19,243 nucleotides of DNA from an uncultured Collinsella sp. (GTDB lineage Bacteria > Actinomycetota > Coriobacteriia > Coriobacteriales > Coriobacteriaceae), in assembly GCA_900550835.1 (NCBI GenBank), contig URTP01000020.1:1-19243 (forward strand), in the 5' to 3' direction. The number at the start of each line of letters is the position of its first letter. Position 1 is the first letter of the stretch. The translations under genes and the position numbers were made by a program. The notes under the pieces are model-generated. The model was given only the letters and a program-made list of their open reading frames with translations. It did not search any database and was not told where the DNA came from. This document shows, piece after piece, positions 13,207 to 19,243 of this stretch.

Positions 13207-15888
13207 ATGCAAAAGGAATACCTGTCCGCCGCGGCGGAGGTGCTCAGCGACCAAGGTGTCGATGAGAACCTCGGCCTGAGCAACGACGAGGCGTCTTCGC
13301 GCCTTGCCAAGACAGGCCCTAACAAGCTCGAGGAAGCCGAGAAGATGCCGCTGTGGAAGCGTTTCTTTGAGCAGATGGCCGACCCCATGGTCATCATGCT
13401 GATCGTTGCCGCCGTCATCAGTGCGCTCACGGGCATGGTCAAGGGCGAGCCCGACTTTGCCGATGTTGCCATCATCATGTTCGTCGTTATCGTCAACTCG
13501 GTGCTGGGCGTGGTCCAGGAAGCCAAGAGCGAGGAGGCCCTCGAGGCCCTGCAGGAGATGAGTGCGGCGCAGTCCAAGGTGCTGCGCGACGGCAAGCTCG
13601 TGCACCTGCCGAGCGCCGAGCTCGTGCCCGGCGACGTGATCATGCTCGAGGCGGGCGACTCCGTCCCGGCCGACTGCCGCGTGCTCGAGAGCGCCACGAT
13701 GAAGATCGAAGAGGCCGCGCTCACCGGCGAGTCCGTGCCCGTCGAGAAGCATGCCAACGTGATCGAGCTCGCCGCCGGCACCGACGACGTGCCGCTCGGC
13801 GACCGTAAGAACATGTGCTATATGGGCTCCACCGTCGTGTACGGCCGTGGTCGCGCCGTCGTGGTCGGCACCGGCATGAACACCGAGATGGGCAAGATCG
13901 CCGGCGCCCTGGCCGAGGCCAAGGAAGAGCTCACGCCGCTGCAGGTGAAGCTCGCCGAGCTCAGCCGCATCCTCACCATCATGGTGATCGTCATCTGCGT
14001 CGTCATCTTTGGCGTTGACATCCTCCGCCACGGCGTGGGCAACGTCCTTACCGATCCGACTGCCCTGCTCGACACCTTTATGGTTGCCGTCTCGCTCGCC
14101 GTCGCCGCCATCCCCGAGGGCCTTGTTGCCGTTGTGACCATCGTCCTTTCGCTTGGCGTGACCAAGATGGCCAAGCGCCAGGCGATTATCCGCAAGCTCT
14201 CTGCTGTCGAGACCCTTGGCTGCACACAGACCATCTGCTCCGACAAGACCGGTACCCTTACCCAGAACAAGATGACCGTCGTCAAGCACGAGCTCGCTGC
14301 GCCCAAGGAGAAGTTCCTGGCCGGCATGGCGCTGTGCTCCGATGCTCAGTGGGACGAGGAGCTGGGCGAGGCCGTGGGCGAGCCGACCGAGTGCGCGCTC
14401 GTCAACGACGCCGGCAAGGCTGGCCTCACCGGCCTGACTGCCGAGCATCCGCGCGTGGGCGAGGCCCCGTTCGACTCGGGCCGCAAGATGATGTCCGTGA
14501 TCGTCGAGACCTTGGATGGCGAGTACGAGCAGTACACCAAGGGCGCGCCCGACGTGGTGATCGGCCTGTGCACCCATATCTACGAGGGCGAAAAGGTCGT
14601 CCCGCTGACCGAGGAGCGTCGCGCCGAGCTCGTGGCCGCCAACAAGGCCATGGCCGACGAGGCTCTGCGCGTGCTGGCGCTGGCAAGCCGCACCTACACC
14701 GAGGTCCCGAGCGACTGCAGCCCCGCTGCGCTCGAGCACGACCTGGTCTTCTGCGGCCTGTCCGGCATGATTGACCCTGTCCGCCCCGAGGTCGCCGACG
14801 CCATCCGCGAGGCGCACGATGCCGGTATCCGCACCGTCATGATCACGGGCGACCACATCGACACCGCCGTGGCCATCGCCAAGCAGCTGGGCATCGTCAC
14901 CGATCGCAGCCATGCCATCACCGGTGCCGACCTCGATCGCATGAGCGACGAGGAGCTCGACGCGCACATCGAGGACTACGGCGTGTACGCCCGCGTCCAA
15001 CCCGAGCACAAGACACGCATCGTCGAGGCTTGGAAGTCGCGCGACCAGATCGTGGCCATGACGGGCGACGGCGTCAACGACGCCCCGTCCATCAAGCGCG
15101 CCGACATCGGCGTGGGCATGGGCATTACTGGTACCGACGTCACCAAGAACGTCGCCGACATGGTGCTCGCCGACGATAACTTTGCCACCATCATCGGTGC
15201 CTGCGAAGAGGGCCGTCGCATCTACGACAACATCCGCAAGGTCATCCAGTTCCTGCTTTCGGCCAACCTTGCCGAGGTGTTCTCGGTGTTTATCGCCACG
15301 CTCATCGGCTTTACCATCTTCCAGCCGGTGCAGCTGCTGTGGGTGAACCTGGTCACCGACTGCTTCCCCGCGCTCGCGCTGGGCATGGAGGATGCCGAGG
15401 GCGACATCATGAAGCGCAAGCCGCGCAACGCCAAGGACGGTGTCTTTGCCGGACATATGGGTCTGGACTGTGTGGTCCAGGGCCTAATCATCACCGTGCT
15501 GGTGCTGGCGAGCTTCTTTGTGGGCGTGTACTTTGACATGGGCTACATCCATATCGCCGATATGATCGCCGGCAATGCCGACGAGGAAGGCGTGATGATG
15601 GCGTTCATCACGCTCAACATGGTTGAGATTTTCCACTGCTTCAATATGCGCAGCCGTCGTGCGTCGCTGTTCACCATGAAGAAGCAGAACAAGTGGCTGT
15701 GGGCTTCCGCCGCGCTGGCGCTGGTGCTGACGGTGATCGTAACCGTGCAGCCGACGCTTGCCGAGATGTTCTTTGGCCCCGTGACGCTTGAGCTCAAGGG
15801 CGTTGTCGCTGCCCTGGGCCTGGCCTTCCTGATCATCCCGCTGATGGAGATCTACAAGGCGATCATGCGCGCGGTCGAGAAGGAGTAA
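13207..15888 (+). CDS. P2A-type calcium-transporting P-type ATPase
   Basis: This 893-residue ATP-driven cation pump belongs to the SERCA/PMCA-like group and probably exports Ca2+. An N-terminal cation-ATPase segment (LSNDEASSRLAKTGPNKL) leads to helices M1-M2. The actuator motif TGES is at 173-176 and M4 carries VAAIPEGL at 299-306. The phosphorylation site DKTGT has Asp346, KGAP lies in the nucleotide domain and the hinge is TGDGVNDAP at 619-627. Ion ligands of SERCA are kept: Glu304 (M4), Asn687 and Glu690 (M5), Asn714, Thr717 and Asp718 (M6). The SERCA Glu908 position in M8 is Arg817, as in the Listeria pump LMCA1, which moves one Ca2+ per cycle. The strong RBS is inside the leader hairpin. 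Mn2+ or mixed specificity cannot be excluded. Confidence 0.93.
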   Translation: MQKEYLSAAAEVLSDQGVDENLGLSNDEASSRLAKTGPNKLEEAEKMPLWKRFFEQMADPMVIMLIVAAVISALTGMVKGEPDFADVAIIMFVVIVNSVLGVVQEAKSEEALEALQEMSAAQSKVLRDGKLVHLPSAELVPGDVIMLEAGDSVPADCRVLESATMKIEEAALTGESVPVEKHANVIELAAGTDDVPLGDRKNMCYMGSTVVYGRGRAVVVGTGMNTEMGKIAGALAEAKEELTPLQVKLAELSRILTIMVIVICVVIFGVDILRHGVGNVLTDPTALLDTFMVAVSLAVAAIPEGLVAVVTIVLSLGVTKMAKRQAIIRKLSAVETLGCTQTICSDKTGTLTQNKMTVVKHELAAPKEKFLAGMALCSDAQWDEELGEAVGEPTECALVNDAGKAGLTGLTAEHPRVGEAPFDSGRKMMSVIVETLDGEYEQYTKGAPDVVIGLCTHIYEGEKVVPLTEERRAELVAANKAMADEALRVLALASRTYTEVPSDCSPAALEHDLVFCGLSGMIDPVRPEVADAIREAHDAGIRTVMITGDHIDTAVAIAKQLGIVTDRSHAITGADLDRMSDEELDAHIEDYGVYARVQPEHKTRIVEAWKSRDQIVAMTGDGVNDAPSIKRADIGVGMGITGTDVTKNVADMVLADDNFATIIGACEEGRRIYDNIRKVIQFLLSANLAEVFSVFIATLIGFTIFQPVQLLWVNLVTDCFPALALGMEDAEGDIMKRKPRNAKDGVFAGHMGLDCVVQGLIITVLVLASFFVGVYFDMGYIHIADMIAGNADEEGVMMAFITLNMVEIFHCFNMRSRRASLFTMKKQNKWLWASAALALVLTVIVTVQPTLAEMFFGPVTLELKGVVAALGLAFLIIPLMEIYKAIMRAVEKE

Positions 15889-15911
15889 GTCGAAAGGCCA
15901 TCCTTCCCACC

Positions 15912-16002
15912 GGCCCGACCGCCTGCGGGGTTTCTTCCTCGCTGGTCCTCGCGCTTCGCGCTGCGGGATCGCTCGGAAGAAACCCCTCCCGGCGGGCGGG
16001 CC
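15912..16002. repeat. Long GC-rich palindrome after the ATPase gene
   Basis: GGCCCGACCGCC (15912-15923) pairs with GGCGGGCGGGCC (15991-16002) with one mismatch. GGGGTTTCTTCC (15927-15938) pairs perfectly with GGAAGAAACCCC (15975-15986). The tip holds GCGC-TTC-GCGC (15951-15961). No T-run follows, so this looks like a REP-type intergenic palindrome more than a terminator, though it may protect or end the ATPase mRNA. Confidence 0.6.
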
Positions 16003-16044
16003 TTCGGATAACCTCTCGGGACCATTGGCTGAGGGAAAGTTTGT

Positions 16045-16078
16045 GAGCTGGTCGGGCTTTGCCCGGCCAGCTCTTTTT
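16045..16078 (+). terminator. Terminator between the ATPase gene and rsgA
   Basis: A 13-bp stem (16045-16057 with 16061-16073, one G-U pair) has a TTT loop and five T residues after it. It probably ends the ATPase transcript and shows that rsgA must start further right. Confidence 0.9.
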
Positions 16079-16088
16079 GATTTAAAAT
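16059..16088 (+). promoter_or_regulatory. Possible rsgA promoter overlapping the terminator
   Basis: TTGCCC (16059-16064) and TAAAAT (16083-16088) are 18 bp apart. The -35 lies inside the terminator stem, the same layout as at the cbiM promoter. The match is moderate. Confidence 0.35.
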
Positions 16089-16126
16089 ACCTGCTCAGTT
16101 GTGTGGTTTGGTGCTGGGAGGCGTTT

Positions 16127-17305
16127 GTGGCTAAGGCTAAGGCGAAGAAAAAGACGACGGGGGCGCGGGCTAAGCGTGATCGTCGTCGGAAGCTCGCGAC
16201 CGAAGCTCCCGCATCTGCTGAGGAGTTGCTGGCGAGTGTACCGGGGCTTGACGCGTTGCAGGATGTTCCGGCGTTCGATGACCTGCCGGTCGACGCGGCT
16301 CAGCAGGCTGCATTTGACGACTTTTGCGCACAGGCCGAGGAGTCCGAGCAGATGCAGCTCGGTGCCGTGGTGCGCCTGGACCGCGGGTTTCCGCTGGTGG
16401 CGACTGCCGATGACACGTTTCGTGCCGAGCATGCCGTAGGGTTTGCCAAGTCGCGTGGCGAGGACGAGGTCTTGCTGCCCGCCGTGGGCGACCGCGTGGC
16501 GGTTCGCCGTGCTCCCGGGCACGACATGGGCGTGATCGAGTGCGTACTGCCGCGCCGTACGAGCTTTGAGCGTTGGCGTGGCCGTGCCCGCGGCGAGCGC
16601 CAGGTGCTCTGCTCCAACGTCGACAGCGTGCTGATCGTGCAGGCGCTCGGTGCCGGCGAGGTGCTGCTCGACCGCGTGGCGCGCTCGCTGGTGCTGGCGC
16701 TCGATTGCGATGCCGAGCCGGTGGTGGTGCTCACTAAGGCCGACCGTTGCGAGGCCGACGAGCTCGAGCGCGATCTGGACCGCGTGCGCCGCTTGGTGGG
16801 TCCGGACGCGCGCGTGATCGTGACGTCTTCTGCCGAGGGCCGCGGCTTAGACGAAGTGCGCGCCTGCGTGCCCGCCGGGAGCTGTGCCATGATTTTGGGC
16901 GAGTCGGGTGCCGGCAAGTCGACGCTGCTCAACGCGCTGTTGGGCCACGACACCTTGGCTACCGGCGGTGTGCGCGAGCGCGATGACCAAGGTCGTCACA
17001 CTACCGTCGCGCGTGTGATGGTGGCGCTGCCGGGCGACGCCGGCGTGATCGCCGATGCGCCGGGCCTGCGGAGCCTGCCGCTTGTGGGTCACGAACGGGG
17101 GTTGGCTCGCGCGTTTCCCGAGATCGTGGAGGCGTCGCGCGCGTGCCGGTTTGGTGATTGCACACACACCCATGAGCCGGGTTGTGCCGTTCGCGAGGCC
17201 GAGGACGCGGGACAGATTGACAGCCTGCGTCTGGAGACGTTCCAAAACTTGGCGTCATCCATGCGCGTGAGTGCCCAAATGCTCGATCCCGATGTTCATC
17301 TGTAA
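16127..17305 (+). CDS. rsgA: Ribosome small-subunit maturation GTPase RsgA
   Basis: This 392-residue circularly permuted GTPase acts late in 30S ribosomal subunit assembly. G motifs come in the permuted order: G4 TKAD at 203-206, G5 SSAEG, G1 GESGAGKST at 258-266, G2 RHTT, and G3 DAPG. An OB-fold precedes them (MQLGAVVRLDRGFPLV onward). The C-terminal zinc knuckle CRFGDCTHTHEPGC supplies C340, C345, H347 and C353. The first 22 residues are a Lys/Arg-rich tail (AKAKAKKKTTGARAKRDRRR) likely to touch rRNA, followed by an acidic linker to about residue 75; together these make it longer than the E. coli protein. The GTG start has GGGAGG 6-11 nt upstream; the open frame to 16025 crosses the terminator and is not used. 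Confidence 0.96.
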   Translation: MAKAKAKKKTTGARAKRDRRRKLATEAPASAEELLASVPGLDALQDVPAFDDLPVDAAQQAAFDDFCAQAEESEQMQLGAVVRLDRGFPLVATADDTFRAEHAVGFAKSRGEDEVLLPAVGDRVAVRRAPGHDMGVIECVLPRRTSFERWRGRARGERQVLCSNVDSVLIVQALGAGEVLLDRVARSLVLALDCDAEPVVVLTKADRCEADELERDLDRVRRLVGPDARVIVTSSAEGRGLDEVRACVPAGSCAMILGESGAGKSTLLNALLGHDTLATGGVRERDDQGRHTTVARVMVALPGDAGVIADAPGLRSLPLVGHERGLARAFPEIVEASRACRFGDCTHTHEPGCAVREAEDAGQIDSLRLETFQNLASSMRVSAQMLDPDVHL

Positions 17306-17322
17306 TTGAATTTTCCTATGAC

Positions 17323-17357
17323 AGCCGTCTTCCAACTGTTTGGGAGGCGGCTTTTTT
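17323..17357 (+). terminator. Terminator of rsgA
   Basis: AGCCGTCTTCC (17323-17333) pairs with GGGAGGCGGCT (17342-17352) using two G-U pairs, and a run of six T residues follows. It lies 17 bp after the rsgA stop. Confidence 0.88.
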
Positions 17358-17396
17358 GCTGCCAAATCGCCTCTAAATATACGTTTTGCCGACGTT

Positions 17397-17446
17397 CTGA
17401 CCAAAACCTTGCCACGAGCTTGACGGGCTGGTCAGCTTTTGGTCAG
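17397..17446. promoter_or_regulatory. Inverted repeat upstream of the Tad locus
   Basis: CTGACCAAAA (17397-17406) and TTTTGGTCAG (17437-17446) are perfect 10-bp arms 30 bp apart. A second GGTCAGC copy is at 17429-17435. They lie just before a consensus -35, TTGACA (17455-17460), which has no clear -10. A transcription-factor site controlling the pilus genes is plausible. Confidence 0.45.
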
Positions 17447-17516
17447 CAATTGGTTTGACACGTAAAACCAAGATTGCGATTGCGCCGCTTTGCGCCCTGG
17501 TCGCCCAGACAATGGT

Positions 17517-17542
17517 GGTACGGGCATTTGCCCGGTGCTACC
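17517..17542 (+). promoter_or_regulatory. Small leader hairpin before the CpaB-like gene
   Basis: GGTA-CGGGC (17517-17525) pairs with GCCCG (17530-17534) and TACC (17539-17542), with four unpaired bases on one side. It ends 3 nt before the ribosome-binding site GAGAGGAG. No T-run follows. Function unknown. Confidence 0.35.
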
Positions 17543-17557
17543 TTGAGAGGAGCGGCC

Positions 17558-18217
17558 GTGAACAAGAGCAAGCGCATCGCCATCAGTTTGGTCGCGGGCG
17601 TGCTTGCCGCGGCGCTCTGCATGGTCTACGGCTCGTCGATCCGCTCACAAGCCGAGCAGGCCCAGGCCGAGACTTTGGCAAAATACGGCGGCGACCGCGT
17701 TGAGGTGTGCGTCGCGGCGCGCGATATCGATGCGGGCGAGACCCTCGACGAGACTAATGTCATAACTCAGGAATGGCTGGCGAGTCTGCTGCCGCGTGAT
17801 GCGGCGACCGAGCTGCGTCAGGTGCGCGGCGACGTGACGACCTCGCGCATTCCCAAAAACGCCGTGATTTGCAATGTCTACACCAAGGCCGAGAGCCACA
17901 AGCTCGAGGTGCCTAAAGGCAAAGTGGCCGTTTCGGTGGCGGTCGATGCCGAGCACTCGGTCGGCGGCGCCGCGGGCGTGGGCAGCTACGTGGACGTGTA
18001 CGTGCAAAAAGACGGCGTAACCGATCGGCTGTGCGGCGCGTACGTGATCGATACCAGTGAGGATTCCGGTTCCACGCGCGAGGGCAAGATCGAATGGGTG
18101 ACGCTGGCGGCTGACCCCGAAGACGTCAAGGAACTGCTGGGAGCCTCGGGCAAGGGAACGGTCAGCTTGACGATTCCCGCCACGGCGCGCGGCAAAAAGA
18201 GCGGAGGCGACGAGTGA
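17558..18217 (+). CDS. cpaB: CpaB/RcpC-like Flp pilus assembly protein with SAF domain
   Basis: The 219-residue protein belongs to the CpaB/RcpC family, part of the Tad (tight adherence) machine that builds Flp pili at the cell envelope. A short basic start (MNKSKR) is followed by one hydrophobic helix at about 7-24 (IAISLVAGVLAAALCMVYG), which acts as a membrane anchor. A SAF domain follows (VEVCVAARDIDAGETLDETNV at about 46-66, SRIPKNAVICNVYT), then the RcpC part (GKVAVSVAVDAEHSVGGAAGVGSYVDVYV, WVTLAADPEDVKELLGA). Family members are thought to bind peptidoglycan or the secretin; in a monoderm-type cell only the wall role applies. GTG 17558 has the RBS GAGAGGAG at 17545-17552. Its stop overlaps the next start by one base (TGATG). 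Confidence 0.82.
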   Translation: MNKSKRIAISLVAGVLAAALCMVYGSSIRSQAEQAQAETLAKYGGDRVEVCVAARDIDAGETLDETNVITQEWLASLLPRDAATELRQVRGDVTTSRIPKNAVICNVYTKAESHKLEVPKGKVAVSVAVDAEHSVGGAAGVGSYVDVYVQKDGVTDRLCGAYVIDTSEDSGSTREGKIEWVTLAADPEDVKELLGASGKGTVSLTIPATARGKKSGGDE

Positions 18218-19243
18218 TGAAGGCGATCTGGCTTGCGTGCTGCGCGTGCGGCGATTACGGGCTGTTGCAGCGGGAAGTCGAGGGCCGTGATGTGGGTGCA
18301 CAGGTGCTTCGCGTGGGTGACCTGGACGGGCTGGTTTCCATGGCGCGGGCGTTTCCGTCGCGCCGCGGGGCTGCCATCATCGCGGCGTCTCTGTTTGATA
18401 CCGAAGATGGGCGCAAGACTGTTGCGCGCCTGACGGCCGAAGGCCGCGTGAGTCGCGTGGTCGTGTTGATAGAAGCGCTCGATCCGTCGGATATCGAGGG
18501 GCTGTTTCGCGCGGGGGCGACCGAGGTCATCGCTGCGCACAGTATATGCGGCAACGGGCGTGCGGGCGAGGGAGCGGTTGATTCCGATCGGCGCATGACG
18601 ATTGAGCCCGATGCTTTTGTTGATAGGGAACCCGGGGCGCCTCGCGCTACAAGAGGCCCGCGTGTTGATGATTATGGAAAAGCGGAAGCCGAGCATGGTC
18701 GGCGCCCCCGGAACCCCCTTGTATGCGATGACGCTGGAGGGCCGGCGCAGCATGCTGGCGACTCCCCGGCTGTAGATATGGGATACGTGCACGGCGTGAA
18801 TCTGGTGGATGAACTCGACGAAGTTGAGGGCTTTGCCGGGTGCGGCGAGTTGTCGCTAATGCAGCATGAGCAGATTGCGCAGAACGAGCCTGCCTCGCAG
18901 ACCGAACAAGCTGCCATGCCGGCTTGGACGCAGCGTGTGGTTGCGGCGGGGGAGACGGGGGCGCTGCCACCGACGCCCGCCCCGCCTCCGATGCCGCCGG
19001 CAGACGCTGCCGCTCCGCCGCATCGAGCTCCGGTCATCTGCGCTATTTCGGGTTCGGGCGGTTGCGGCAAGTCGACGATCGTTGCCACCATGGCACACAC
19101 ATCGTCGCTGTTGGGCTTGCGTGCCGCCGTGCTCGACCTGGACCTGATGTTTGGAAACCTTTACGACTTGTTAGGCGTCGATGCTCCGCGCGATATGGCG
19201 GCACTTATCGAGCCGTCGGCGGCGGGCACGCTCACCGAGCCGG
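18217..19243 (+). CDS. TadZ/CpaE-like pilus assembly ATPase, 3' end outside the window
   Basis: The open frame has no stop before the window edge: 342 codons are visible. Residues 1 to about 110 form an alpha/beta region like the atypical receiver domain of TadZ/CpaE (MKAIWLACCACGDYGLL, RVVVLIEALDPSDIEGLFRAGATEVI). A low-complexity linker of about 165 residues, Pro/Ala-rich at its end (PPTPAPPPMPPADAAAPP), follows. A MinD/ParA-type P-loop comes next, GSGGCGKST at 279-287, with LDLDLMFGNLYDLLGV at about 307-322. TadZ proteins localise the pilus machine, usually at a cell pole. The MinD-family signature lysine (the K of KGGxGK) is Ser280 here. ATG 18217 overlaps the cpaB-like stop, indicating coupled translation. 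The Tad ATPase and platform genes would be expected to the right. Confidence 0.82.
   Translation, partial: MKAIWLACCACGDYGLLQREVEGRDVGAQVLRVGDLDGLVSMARAFPSRRGAAIIAASLFDTEDGRKTVARLTAEGRVSRVVVLIEALDPSDIEGLFRAGATEVIAAHSICGNGRAGEGAVDSDRRMTIEPDAFVDREPGAPRATRGPRVDDYGKAEAEHGRRPRNPLVCDDAGGPAQHAGDSPAVDMGYVHGVNLVDELDEVEGFAGCGELSLMQHEQIAQNEPASQTEQAAMPAWTQRVVAAGETGALPPTPAPPPMPPADAAAPPHRAPVICAISGSGGCGKSTIVATMAHTSSLLGLRAAVLDLDLMFGNLYDLLGVDAPRDMAALIEPSAAGTLTEP

Noticed and set aside
1..19243. CRISPR array, tRNA, rRNA, prophage or integrative element
   Set aside because: No regularly spaced repeats, cloverleaf sequences, rRNA segments, integrase or phage genes were found on reading both strands.

Overview
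The window is about 19.2 kb of GC-rich bacterial DNA. Its gene content, codon use (GC-ending codons, some GTG starts) and protein flavour point to the class Coriobacteriia (Actinomycetota). A Collinsella-like gut bacterium is the best guess; this rests on recognising families and repeats, not on a database match. Thirteen protein genes are supported: twelve complete and one that runs off the right end. No tRNA, rRNA, CRISPR array, transposase or prophage gene was seen.

Layout, left to right. (1) 1-210: the terminator of an unseen upstream gene, then a REP-like palindromic repeat region. (2) 212-1786, minus: an M32 zinc carboxypeptidase. (3) 1920-6005, plus: pheS and pheT, encoding phenylalanyl-tRNA synthetase, behind a transcription-attenuating T-box leader, with a large palindrome between the two genes. 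(4) 6052-8884, plus: an ECF-type Ni/Co importer (cbiM with a fused PDGLE tail, cbiQ, cbiO). Its promoter region carries a palindrome, GTGTTAC-N14-GTAACAC, that matches the NikR operator described in Geobacter, so nickel is the favoured substrate. (5) 8964-9812, plus: a zinc-dependent phospholipase-C-like protein, ending tail to tail with a minus-strand protein that has a DUF559/Vsr-like nuclease C-terminus (9809-10882). (6) 10883-11303: a gene-free stretch with a 25-nt near-perfect inverted repeat and the pyk terminator. (7) 11304-12764, minus: pyruvate kinase. (8) 13207-15888, plus: a P2A Ca2+-type ATPase whose ribosome-binding site lies in a strong leader hairpin. (9) 16127-17305, plus: rsgA, a ribosome-assembly GTPase. 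(10) 17558 to the right edge, plus: the start of a Tad/Flp pilus locus (CpaB/RcpC-like, then TadZ/CpaE-like).

Most of this is core metabolism and housekeeping arranged as short independent units: translation (pheST, rsgA), glycolysis (pyk), metal and ion transport (cbiMQO, the Ca2+ ATPase) and peptide turnover (M32). The accessory elements are the Tad pilus locus, the nuclease-like gene and several large intergenic palindromes. No clearly new multi-gene system is visible. The most informative unexplained signals are regulatory: the NikR-type operator, the RBS-sequestering hairpin before the ATPase, the inverted repeat at 10934-11061 and the palindrome upstream of the Tad genes.
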